Positions 54,690 to 64,000 of a DNA stretch of 64,000 bases are shown in pieces. Numbering within the stretch: position 1 is the first letter of the stretch; each line of letters starts with the position of its first letter. The notes under the pieces are model-generated. The model did no database searches. It was given only the letters and a program-made list of their open reading frames with translations, and was not told the DNA's origin. This stretch comes from Oreohelix idahoensis (lineage: Eukaryota; Mollusca; Gastropoda; Stylommatophora; Oreohelicidae), in assembly GCA_024509875.1 (NCBI GenBank), contig JAMPIV010004259.1, forward strand, positions 248,001 to 312,000, given 5' to 3'. A program made the translations under genes and the position numbers.

Positions 54690-56980
54690 GTACACAACAA
54701 TCAAACACTTTAAGTTTCTATAAAAAAAAGTTAATAACTAGCAGTTAAGTTTTTCTTTAAAAAAAGTATTTACAATTTATTTTGCCTGTCCATTCATAGT
54801 TTGTGGACAGGTCTTTGAAAACAAAGACAAGATAGTTTACAGAAAAAGAACAATTTAAAATGTTGGGACAATCTGCCCAATAACTAAAAGTTATTATGAA
54901 TTTATAACTGTTCTTCCTGTAGGAAATATTAAGCTAATTCACTGTATTTATATAACGGGAGAGTCACTGTATATGAGGGCTGTAGTTCCTCATACCCCCA
55001 TAAAATTCCTGTGTAATATTTTGAAACACAAGAAAATGTCAGAGATGCCCCAGAGGTTTTACTCTTCACCTGAGAGTCCTTGTTGTAAGATAATACGATG
55101 GGTAGATGCAGAAATTTCACGTCAACACTCGCCAAAGCTCCTACTGGATATTCAACAGCATATAAGTCTGATTGGAGACTGGTTGGCGTTTATAAGCACT
55201 CAGCAGGTTTCCTATCACCAGCCGGCAACAGGAACATAGACCCTCTGCAACAAAAGGACACCCTGGCCTTTTATCTCTGATCATTTATTCTAACACTTAA
55301 TTTCCTACGTGGGTATGGGGTCAGCCTGGCGTGCCTTACAAATGCACTAGCCCCGAATCGTACAGGACTCCCACCTGGTTGTGACCACACCTCAAGTCCT
55401 TATAGTAGATACGCCACTGTACGTTCACATACTTTTCCTCCATACAATAATGTGGAGTAACCACATTTCCTGTGACATGATCTTCTCTTCTTTTCTTTAC
55501 CCTTATATTTGCTTCAGGCATGTAAACAGTGTTCATTGAACACAGAGGCTTTACTAATCTATTTTAATACAATAATATGTCAACATAATCATAACAACAT
55601 ACATCAGTCAGATAATGTTTAATGTGTGGACTCAACAATGTCTGCTTCCGACATGTCCTTCACTTTTTCCCCAAAAGCAGTATCTAACTTTTGTAGTTGG
55701 ACCAAACATAGTAAATTTCATAAAATATCCTTACCACAATCAAGAAATATATAAACAAATGACGCTGATTTTGTGAAGAAATGGCCTCAGCTTCCTCCGA
55801 ATCGTACAGACTGTGACTTGATTCTTTATTTAAATTTATAATTAACACAGCTGTTTTTCAGCGTATCTGTATAAAAATATTAGTTCAACTGGCAATGAAT
55901 AATCAAAGCCTTTTGCTAATATCTACCAGCCTAACCAATCGTAACGTTCTACTACTTGAATTCAAATGCAGTTTGAATGAAAAACCCAAAACAATTTTGA
56001 ATAACTGGTGGTCGATTGGCAAGTCTGCTCTAGTCATGCCAAATACAAAAGATATCACGTTTAGGATTACATTTCTCTTACCGTTTCCCTTTCCCATTCA
56101 TACTCTGTTCACCTCAAGCTAATTTGAATGTACCTCCCTGCCTCTTTTTCCAGCTCGCGTCCCCCTAACGTTACCAAAAAACATGAGCAGGAACTCCAGT
56201 GTGTCTGGTTGTGTGTTCTTAGATATTAGTATTTCTTCAATAACTTCTCTAATACTGGGACTATCATATATTTTAAAGTACATTCTTACTCAGCGAACTT
56301 TACGTCATACTACCATATAATTCTTATGGGGAACTTCATAATGGTTTAAAATTTCCAATTTATTTCATCGTCCATCTTCAAATAAAATTTTACACAAGTC
56401 CGCCATCTTCCTCTCTTTCATCTTGCGAGCATGTATTTTTCAAATAACTACAGTTTTAGTTACATCAGAAATGCTACCATTAGGAGGAAATAAAACTGTC
56501 TGCGTGGTTTGGCCTTGCTGGCTTTTCTGCAGTGTGAATATATGCGTTGCAGACTGTGTGTGAAGCGGGGTTTAGACAGGGCGGGTTTAAGATTTGCGTT
56601 ACTAGTTAGCATTGTATCGTGTAATATTACCAACAAATGTAAGGATTACTACTGATTTTGCTACAAAGTTGACAGAAAGTGTTACTTCAGATAGCTATAT
56701 TGCGGTGTACTTCCGCCAATAGTTAATTGTAAGGCTAGACTACAAAGTGTATACAGCAGATTGGGCAAAAATTAACTATTAGTAGTGTTTCTCGAAAACG
56801 AAACTAAAGCGTGTCAGACTTTTTCCGTGAAATCGTTCTATAGGCTTAGCACTGTGCAAAAAGCAGCGCGGCTGGCTTCGAAGATGACAACCGTCAGACA
56901 CCTGCGGGCTAATGTATTTATTATCGTCTTATGCCTAAATCGTACTGAATTGAGCGTTTATTCTCGCATATTTTGCTACA
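54690..56980. other. Right part of the TG...CA element, no gene
   Basis: About 2.3 kb of AT-rich DNA with only short chance frames. Read with 43940-44180 it makes up the probable solo LTR. Confidence 0.55.
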
Positions 56981-57196
56981 CCCTGATTGCTAAATCAGAG
57001 GCACATCTCCAATCCAACCTGCAAGTCTGGAAAGAAGAGCTGGAGAAGTGAGGGATGGTCATAAGCAGCTCTAAAACAAAATCCATGGTGATATCACGAG
57101 AAGAAAGAAGGCATCAGATTAAGCTGGGAGAACAGGTCCTGGAGCAGGTCAACCACTTTAAATACCTCGGAGCTGTTATAGACCGGAAGGGAGGTG
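56981..57196 (+). pseudogene. RTE-like LINE fragment, right half
   Basis: Continues 43353-43939: LIAKSEAHLQSNLQVWKEEL, a stop, GMVISSSKTKSMVISREERR, LGEQVLEQVNHFKYLGAVID, RKGG. At 57196 homology ends abruptly at GGGAGG, followed by TGTGACAATACGG. Another TG-starting insertion there is possible, but its other end was not found. Confidence 0.88.
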
Positions 57197-57313
57197 TGAC
57201 AATACGGTTGTGCGATCTCAAGTCCACTCCGGCAGGATTGCATTACATTCCCGTGCGAGTGATATTTTCTTATTTTTCTCTCCCCTGTCATTATTATGTG
57301 GCATATTTTATTC

Positions 57314-57501
57314 TTACTTACTTACTTAGTCGTTCCCCTTCTACCGTGAGGTGTAGAGGTTTGGAAGAGAGAGCGCCAGACTATCCTATCGGCTGTCTTC
57401 CTCCTGGCCTGGTTCCATTCTTGTCCTCGGTCATTCAAAGATTCTGTAATGTTGTCCTCCCAGCGGACTCTGGGTCGTCCTGGGGGTCTGGATCCTTGGA
57501 T
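57314..57501 (-). mobile_element. Very short 5'-truncated RTE-like LINE
   Basis: 188 bp: the 3' end of the 34673 family in minus orientation, from the PPGRPRVRWED box to the TAAG tail (CTTACTTACTTAC at 57314). It has a perfect 13-bp target duplication GCATATTTTATTC at 57301-57313 and 57502-57514. Confidence 0.92.
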
Positions 57502-57659
57502 GCATATTTTATTCACCATTATTTACTCTCAGAGATGACACCCAGTCAAGCAACTCTTTTTTTTTCTTTTTAAAGCTTTCAACAAAAATGAGCCTGAAAA
57601 AAACATGGTCTAAGCTTTCATCATAAAGAGCGAACCATTCTTCTTCTTTTTTGATCCTT

Positions 57660-58110
57660 AGCCGCCGACCGTCAAAGCAGTCAGTGGCCATTACGCCGGG
57701 TGGCGTCTTGTAGTACAACAACAAATTGATTCCACTTTGCTCGGTCGGCGGCCATCCTTCGTACAGTGCCCCAACTCTGGTTCATTCGTTGCATCTCAGC
57801 CTCCACAGTCCTCCGCCATGTTGTTTTTGGTCGGCCTCTCTTTCGTTTTCCTTCAGGGGTCCATAGCATAGCTGTTCTTGTGATGGCATCGGGGTCTCTT
57901 CTGAGGACATGGCCAACCCAGCTCCAGCGTCTGCCAGCTATGATGGTGTGCATATCCTCTTGCTTGCTCCGAGTAAGCAGATCTTGTTGGTGATGATATT
58001 AGGCCAAAAGATTCGGAGAATTTTTCTTAGGCATGTTGTGTGAAAAGAGGACAATTTCGACATTTCCTTCTCTGTAACTCTCCAACTCTCCGCGCCATAG
58101 AGAACAACAG
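57660..58110 (-). pseudogene. RTE-like LINE C-terminal fragment
   Basis: Minus-strand frame: RRWSWVGHVLRRDPDAITRT, then GKRKRGRPKTTWRRTVEAEM, then NQSWGTVRRMAADRAKWN, then QDATRRNGH. It is the uninterrupted counterpart of the relic split at 4519/14024 and proves where that copy was cut. Upstream part (CLRKILRIF-like) to about 58110 is frameshifted. Confidence 0.9.
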
Positions 58111-58740
58111 AAAGCACACATTAATTCAACCCACAGTACTATCCCCACTCTCCACCATCATTGTTTATTTCTGTTTTTAATTATCTTTCTTCATTCTGCA
58201 TTCATTACTTACGTGACCTGGTTGTTTGTTTGTTATGTTACGCAGATAAATTAGTTGATGTGCTAAGATGTCTTTATTATGGTGGTTGAGTCAAGTTGAT
58301 TTAAAGTAAAAAAAAAGAATGGCGTTTTTTCGTTCACTCTCAGCTCAGAATCTAGTTTTCAAACGAAAACATTAACCCTTCAATACGATTCGCTTGAAAC
58401 AGGCCAGGAATATTCGTGAAGCTTATTTGGTATCTCGGGGATTGGGAGAATGGAAGCAACCGGAACTCGTCAAATCTTGCCCAAGAAGCTTTTAGCCAAT
58501 CGATATTTAGTTTCTTTCAATTGTTCGTCCTGGACCCAAAATGGCTAGTGACCTTGTTAGCTGACCGCGGTCAGTGTGACAGCTAGCTTTAAAGTCTTTG
58601 TAATCAATCTATTTTTATTTCTCATCTTGTTTGTTGTGCACGTGGATTTTCTTCTATTTTAAATAGAGAAGTTTTGAGTTCTCTATGATTAAATTAAAAA
58701 AAAATAAATCTTTGAAACACTGACAGAAAGAGTTTAGATT
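58111..58740. other. No gene seen
   Basis: AT-rich DNA with no credible frame or repeat. Confidence 0.5.
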
Positions 58741-58921
<181 letters not shown>

Positions 58922-59338
58922 TCATATGTAGTACAACACTAAAGAAAGACAACATGAAGTGCTTTCATAAAGACTTTCTCCAAAAGACCAACTGCATACT
59001 GGTTCCGATGCTGCGTTAGAAGCAAAAAAAAAAAAAAAAAACAACTAACAACAGTGCAAGCAACTGACGCAACAAACAACCAAAGTAAAACAGTTCTGAA
59101 CCAGCATAGAGAACTCTTAAAATAACTCAAAGAAATAAGACTGGGACATCAATGACAAAACCAAAAGAAGAAATCTTTCTGAAGTGACACTGGTAAGCAA
59201 TATTCTTTTGTTTTGGGGATGTAATAGATGATGGGTAACGAAACTTTGTAGTCTTTAGCTCATGTGATAAATATTATTAACTGATAACTATAGCAAAAGT
59301 GGATAAGACGTGCAAGATAATTTATTGATCATAACATA
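58922..59338. other. No gene seen
   Basis: Includes an A-run at 59023-59040. Nothing recognised. Confidence 0.5.
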
Positions 59339-59346
59339 GTTAGTAG

Positions 59347-59531
59347 CAGTGGCGTACTAATGGGGGGTACGAGGGGGGCGGTTCGCCCCGGTGACAGAGA
59401 GGAGAGGGGTGCCATTGGACACAATTATGATAGTACTTACTGTTAAAAATATGCAAGTGTTTTTCTTTATGGCAGGAGGGTGCCAAAGGTAGGATCCGCC
59501 CCGGGTGCCAAATATGTTAGGGACGCCTCTG
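59347..59531. mobile_element. hAT-type MITE
   Basis: 185 bp with ends CAGTGGCGTAC and, inverted, CAGAGGCGTCCC, the CAGNGGCG terminus typical of hAT elements. The 8-bp target duplication GTTAGTAG at 59339-59346 and 59532-59539 is the length hAT transposases make. No coding capacity. The inside is G-rich with a repeated CCCCGGGTGCC/CCCCGGTGACA block. Confidence 0.88.
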
Positions 59532-59539
59532 GTTAGTAG

Positions 59540-60225
59540 TGTGTACAAGGAAATATTGGTAAATTATGATGTTACTGCCGTTAACGCTAATGATGGGAAA
59601 TGAATGCATCGTACATGTACGCAAGCCACAAAATATTACTTATGATTTTAAGTCATAACTAAATATTGTATTACGTTTCGGAACCGCTGACTCCTCCGGC
59701 GCGTGAAATTCATCTTTGAATAAAGTATCCGTTATTAAATTTAAGAGCCTAATGTTAAGCTCTTGAGAAAGTTGGTCATAGCTGAAGCTGTGTTCTATAT
59801 AAAGGACTCAAATAACTAGTTGTTTTAATAAAAAGCTTGATTAAATCAGCAAATCACACTGCACCATCCGACGCTAGCCTTTTCAAATACGAAACACAAT
59901 CTATAATCGTAGTTCATTGTTTCCCTTACTGTAATGAAGTTATTTCCGCCTTATTTTACACGTTTTTAGTTTTTATTTGAAATCGGCTGGGTCACTGTTG
60001 GTCAGAACTTTGTAGATTAAAATTTACCATGTAAGGAAGCCGCGTGCAACGTCCCAGCTCTCTATACCGAATGGAACACATAGATTTTCAGCGTCAAAGA
60101 TTTGAAACGCGACAAATATATAAACCGCATGTGAACTTAAATAAGAGAAAATCAAGTAAATCATTTTTTTTCAGATTTGTTGATAAAAACAAAAGCAACA
60201 ATTTAAAAGACGACAGGAGGAATGA
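59540..60225. other. No gene seen
   Basis: Non-coding. No repeat recognised by eye. Confidence 0.5.
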
Positions 60226-60274
60226 CACACACACGCACGCGCACGCACGCACGCACACACTCACACACACATAC
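60226..60274 (+). repeat. CA/CACG microsatellite
   Basis: ACACACACGCACGCGCACGC-type run followed by CACACA. It adjoins the LINE insertion that follows. Confidence 0.93.
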
Positions 60275-60278
60275 ATTT

Positions 60279-60705
60279 GTCGTTCCCCTTCTACCGTGAC
60301 GTGTAGAGGTTTGGAAGAGAGAGCGCCAAACTATCCTATCGGCGGTCTTCCTTCTGGCCTGGTTCTATTCTAGTCCTCGGTCCTTCAAAGATTGTCTAAT
60401 GTTGTCCTCCTAGTGGACTCTGGGTCGTCCTGGGAGTCTGGATCATTGGCTCTTTGTTTCCCATGCTTGTCGTGGTAGCCGATCTTCTCCCATTCTGCAG
60501 ACATGGCCAAACCATCTTAGTTGGGACTGTTTTACTTGGGTCTGCAGGGGGTGGGATTTTAGGCCTTGACGTATCGTCTGGTTGCAGACTATGTCTCTTC
60601 TTGTTACTTCAACCACCTTCCTCAGATACCTCATTTCTGAGGTTTGGATCTGGCTTTTGTGGGTTGCAGTCATTGCCCATGACTCGCATCCATATGTCAA
60701 CACAC
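60279..60705 (-). pseudogene. 5'-truncated RTE-like LINE fragment
   Basis: Minus-strand 3' end of the 34673 family: LTYGCESWAMTATHKSQIQT, then VVEVTRRDIVCNQTIRQG, then LRWFGHVCRMGEDRLPRQ, then the PPGRP region and ...GRRGTT near 60279. The right flank carries CA-repeat sequence like the left flank, so the target was probably a CA microsatellite. The exact duplication cannot be fixed. Confidence 0.88.
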
Positions 60706-60713
60706 ACACTCAT

Positions 60714-60714
<1 letters not shown>

Positions 60715-60802
<88 letters not shown>
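60715..60802. repeat. TA microsatellite
   Basis: About 88 bp of alternating TA with two AATA phase breaks. Confidence 0.97.
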
Positions 60803-60804
<2 letters not shown>

Positions 60805-61080
60805 GCTGAAAGTAGACTCGTAATTATTTTACAACGTTAACTGTAGTAACAAAGCTATCTCATCAGACAGGATTAACACAACCCAGAAGAAAAAGTACAT
60901 AAATAAACCTCAAAACCAATATTAAATTCATACCGGTATAGACACAAGTATGCTTCTGAACAACCCAACAAACTGAACTATTAACCAAAAAGTAAAAATC
61001 CCATCGTGTGGAATAACACAGTTCGAAACGTATAATAAACACAATCAAGAAAATAGCACACTAAATATTTAAAAAAAACG

Positions 61081-61560
61081 TCTTGATATAACCAACAGTT
61101 CAATTTTTTTTTTTTTTTTTTTTTTTGCGTTCGCCCGCGAATACTCGAGGCGAAAATCTCAGGTTATTATTTTATGTCTAACCTGACATTGATTTTACGT
61201 GAGTATCCCTTTATTTCTTGTACAGAGACAGGTGTCCCTCGCCATTCAGGCAATACTCGCCGATTTCGGAGGTACCCATTGCAGCTGGGTCGGCTCAGGA
61301 GCCGCCAGTCCCTGGTCGACGACACTCCTTCAAATGTCCTCGCCAGGTCTCGAGTTAATTCAGTCCAAATCCCGGTCGACGAAAAATCCTCAAATGCCGT
61401 CGCCCGGGTTTGATCCTGTATCACCCGGTCGCCAGAGCGGTGTTGTAACCACTACGCTAGCGCGGCTCCCAGTTCAATGTATATGGTACATAGTTGAAAG
61501 GGCGTGCTACACAAAAGTAAGTAGCAAACATCTTAAAATTAGTATTAAAAAAAAGAAGTA
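61081..61560 (+). mobile_element. I/Jockey LINE 3' UTR fragment carrying a SINE
   Basis: GATATAACCAACAGTTCAAT at 61085-61104, resuming after the SINE with TGTATATGG...TTGAAAGGGCGTGCTAC...GTAGCAAACAT. It matches 21738-21812 of the I/Jockey LINE. The match resumes cleanly across the SINE, confirming the SINE as a later insert. Confidence 0.78.
61105..61470 (-). mobile_element. tRNA-derived SINE
   Basis: Read on the minus strand from 61470: GGGAGCCGCGCTAGCGTAGT then GGTTACAACACCGCTC carries the A box, and GATCAAACCC about 45 bp later is a weak B box. The tail is a run of 22 A on the minus strand (T at 61105-61126). Target duplication AGTTCAAT at 61097-61104 and 61471-61478. The first ~35 bases resemble the SINE at 3788-4055, the body differs. 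Confidence 0.87.
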
Positions 61561-61790
61561 ACAACTACAAACACAAACACTCACTAGTGGTTTAGCTGTG
61601 AGATCTCAACGTCCATATTCGAGTCCATGAAATCTCTAAGTGCCTTCTGTGACGTCAGCAATACCAGAGACGGACGCATATCCACTACTGCTTTGTAGGA
61701 GTCCGGCAATTTCAACCTCTCCTTAATGTTATTGGCTGTTTGCTGGAATGAGATAGACATTCAAACTAAAACCAAGCTTTCAATCGATTT
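61561..61790. other. No gene seen
   Basis: Non-coding, not repetitive within this window. Confidence 0.45.
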
Positions 61791-61928
61791 CTTAATACAT
61801 AGTTTCATGAAAAATAAATTTTTTTTTGATGTTCTTAATACATAGTTTCATGAAAAAAAAAATTTGTTTTACGGTGTTCTTAATACATAGTTTCATAAAA
61901 AAATTTTTTTGATGGTGTTCTTAATACA
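61791..61928 (+). repeat. 42-46-bp tandem array, three units and a partial
   Basis: Units start at about 61791, 61835, 61879 and 61920 with CTTAATACATAGTTTCATGA, followed by variable A and T runs and TGATGGTGTT. Confidence 0.88.
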
Positions 61929-61959
61929 AGCCATCAACATCACCACCATCATCATCATT

Positions 61960-62135
61960 CTCAACTCCCCAAAGAGCACTGTCCCACATCAAACCCCATG
62001 CCGTCCTCCTGTCCTGCGCCACCGGCTCAAGGTTTTTTCCATGTATTCTTCGTGCCCTTTATGTCTGTCTCCAGTTCTCTTCTCTCCTTGTATACCTTGG
62101 TCTTCCTCTTCCTCTCTTACCCTGGGAATTCCAAA
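61960..62135 (-). pseudogene. RTE-like LINE C-terminal scrap
   Basis: The reverse complement contains GGTAAGAGAGGAAGAGGAAG, AGAGAACTGGAGACAGACAT and TGGAAAAAACCTTGAGC, closely matching 15385-15485. It is the same LINE family, in opposite orientation and truncated. Confidence 0.72.
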
Positions 62136-62150
62136 AACAAGGAACACCCA

Positions 62151-62234
62151 GTAATACTATCTACAGGTGTTCTCAGAGGAACGACCGGTAATACTATCTA
62201 CAGGTGTTCTCAGAGGAACGCCCGGTAATACTAT
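62151..62234 (+). repeat. 37-bp tandem array, left part
   Basis: Units GTAATACTATCTACAGGTGT then TCTCAGAGGAACGCCCG start at 62151, 62188 and 62225. The third is cut after ACTAT by the solo LTR and resumes at 63634. Confidence 0.92.
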
Positions 62235-63633
62235 TGTAGAGTGCTAGAATCCCCCAGATATATGTAGAGTGTCTATTTAGAGGTGTGTAGCAGTACTCTA
62301 CTGGATATGTTGATGTGGAGCTATAAAGTGTTGATGTGTCTTGGTAGTAGCACCACTCAACATGGAGGGTTATCGCCCTCGGACACCAGGGATGATGAGG
62401 CAAAATCTTATGGTGTCGTGGTCTGGTTTATGTGTGACGTGTTTATGAAGTCAAGTATCAGATAGGGACGTCACATCAATTCATAAACGTATAAAGTCAA
62501 TAAATCGCTGAACAGCAAGTGATGTTGTTGGTAACATATATTATACGCCACAACGGCGAGATACATGAAGATAATTATGCAGTAACATCACTGGTATAGA
62601 ACAATAGTCATTACATCATCGACGTAGTCAATACAGCAGGAACAGCAGACAGCATCAATAATAATGGTACATTATATGCCTTCTTAGGATATCATAAACA
62701 GCTGTGCATGTAGTCAGGTGGTAAGCTTTCCCTTTCCATCATAGCTAGTAGATATCAGATGGGAGATTAAATCTAGTCTCCTATATTTGACCTCAACAAG
62801 ACAGGCATGTCTTCTGAGCGTCATATTATCGTCCTCTATGTTCCTTAAACAACAAAGGTATCAAACCTAGATCCATCAATAAAGTTCAGGAAGCAAATGG
62901 TCCTTAGGACAGGCATCAATCGATGCATGACAATATAAGTGGATCGTGAGCTGAGCAAACTTGTCATATCATAGACTCTTCAATAAGGCAGGCTAGGCAA
63001 AAATGTCAACATCAAAAGATGACGATAAAGTTACTCAGCAAAATTCAATTACCTGTTCATCAGGAATTAAATCACATAAATCACATAGGCCTCCAGGCAC
63101 TTGGAATAACATAGAGATATATCATCTCAAAAGGAACAACAACGATGAGGACTCTTTCCTGAATAATATCAGCAAGGACGCCAGCACAAAAAACTTCGTC
63201 CTACTCACAAGCAAAATCTGCCAAGAGTGAAATGGGCGGAAATCATTCAAACAATGACACAAACTAGGACATGCGCAGAACACGTGAATCGAATACAGCT
63301 CAGCTAATATACGGAACGAAGAATGTTCTAAGATGTTCGACTAAAGATTCGAACCTTAAAAGGAAATGACATCTTGAAACATTGCGATTGCCAACTGTTT
63401 CTAAGAACTGACGACCTGAGCGCTCCGTATATGGACATGACTCAAAATCGTTCACACAAACTATCGGCAACTATCGTCACACGATTAGACAACTAGTAGA
63501 AATAAAAAAGTGACTACAATTACATGAGTTATTTCCCATGCATTACAAAATTAAATATATAGTCAGAATGCATGGTCAGAATACGTAGTCAGAATATATA
63601 GTCAGAATAAGTTGCGACAAGTTTAGCGCAACA
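62235..63633. mobile_element. Solo LTR inside the 37-bp array
   Basis: 1,399 bp, starting TGTAGAGTGC and ending AGCGCAACA, with the 5-bp duplication ACTAT at 62230-62234 and 63634-63638. No gene inside. TG...CA ends and 5-bp duplication fit an LTR. Its sequence differs from the other LTRs in the window as far as I can see. Confidence 0.82.
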
Positions 63634-63767
63634 ACTATCTACAGGTGTTTTCAGAGGAACGCCCGGTAATACTATCTACAGGTGTTCTCAGAGGAACGCC
63701 CGGTAATACTATCTACAGGTGTTCTCAGAGGAACGCCCGGTAATACTATCTACAGGTGTTCTCAGAG
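63634..63767 (+). repeat. 37-bp tandem array, right part
   Basis: Resumes the interrupted unit and continues for about three and a half more units, ending CTCAGAG at 63767. One unit has GTGTTTTCAG instead of GTGTTCTCAG. Confidence 0.92.
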
Positions 63768-64000
63768 TGTGTTCTATCCATTCCCCAGCGTCTTATTATC
63801 TCTTGTTCCACTAACATTTGTCTGGCTCTTGTCATCAGTTCTACATTAGTGACCCTTTCATACCATTTCAATACGTCTGTTCTACGCAAATACTCATTTA
63901 CGAAAGTCTGTAGCTTTTTAGTTGTTGGGTTTGTTGCTCCCCAAAAAAAAAAAAGCTGAAGTGCACGATATTAAATAACAAACATAGATACGTAACGAAA

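Larger units (their letters stand above)
43940..56980. mobile_element. TG...CA element (probable solo LTR), split by a Gypsy element
   Basis: Starts TGTAGCAAATTTG and ends CATATTTTGCTACA, so the ends are short inverted repeats. The target duplication CCCTG lies at 43935-43939 and 56981-56985, and both sides rejoin one LINE sequence. After removal of the Gypsy element at 44181-54689 it is about 2.5 kb and has no convincing gene (54695-56980 was searched: nothing). A solo LTR of a Gypsy-type element fits best. A non-autonomous DNA transposon with TGT ends and 5-bp duplications, such as Ginger, is the alternative. Confidence 0.8.

Noticed and set aside
54929..56122. Several 60-88-codon frames
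   Set aside because: Short, on both strands, no motifs, AT-rich context within the probable solo LTR.

Overview
This window reads as repeat-rich, AT-rich animal nuclear DNA. I found no host protein-coding gene that I can defend. Nearly every recognisable coding stretch is a transposable-element gene, and most are broken by stops, frameshifts, deletions or later insertions. The mix (several RTE-like LINEs with short-repeat 3' tails, an I/Jockey-type LINE with C2HC knuckles, an LINE with a restriction-like endonuclease, Tc1 elements, tRNA-derived SINEs, a hAT MITE and Gypsy elements with integrase placed before reverse transcriptase) suits an invertebrate, most likely a lophotrochozoan such as a mollusc. 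That assignment is inference.

Layout. 1-746: GC-richer sequence of unknown nature. 747-3134: a Tc1 element cut in two by a 5'-truncated RTE-like LINE (8-bp target duplication). 3788-4055: a tRNA-derived SINE. 4370-14535: an RTE-like LINE relic split by a defective LTR retrotransposon (4525-14023, TSD TCGGC), whose 3' LTR itself holds a 2.9-kb RTE-like LINE and a 551-bp insert. 14536-18300: LINE scraps, a SINE-like block and short tandem arrays. 18350-32330: an I/Jockey-type LINE lacking its RT domain, then a second relic of that LINE split by a 10-kb LTR element (22008-32013, TSD CCAAC) read on the minus strand. That element encodes a coiled-coil protein I do not recognise and no visible pol. 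32335-34247: the 3' end of an RLE-type LINE on the minus strand. 34248-38628: a Tc1 relic holding a nearly intact RTE-like LINE (12-bp TSD). 38974-40975: a 2-kb element with about 190-bp inverted ends. 41203-42968: a 61-bp minisatellite. 43353-57196: an RTE-like fragment split by a TG...CA element (43940-56980, TSD CCCTG). That element is split by a Gypsy element (44181-54689, TSD GTACA), whose 5' LTR is split by a solo LTR (46301-47796, TSD GTCTT). 57300-64000: small LINE fragments, microsatellites, a hAT MITE, a SINE inside a LINE 3' UTR, and a 37-bp array split by another solo LTR (62235-63633, TSD ACTAT).

The most notable biology is the domain order of the Gypsy element at 44181-54689. 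Integrase pieces lie between Gag and RT, and RNase H ends about 70 bp before the 3' LTR. This is the Ty1/copia-like order reported for the Gmr1 group of Gypsy elements. The related element at 4525-14023 keeps a protease motif that the first one has lost. Both have a tRNA-Pro-like primer-binding site, and neither copy looks autonomous. The second point of interest is the 10-kb minus-strand LTR element with its unrecognised coiled-coil protein. The nesting gives a relative order of insertion events that can be read directly from target duplications.
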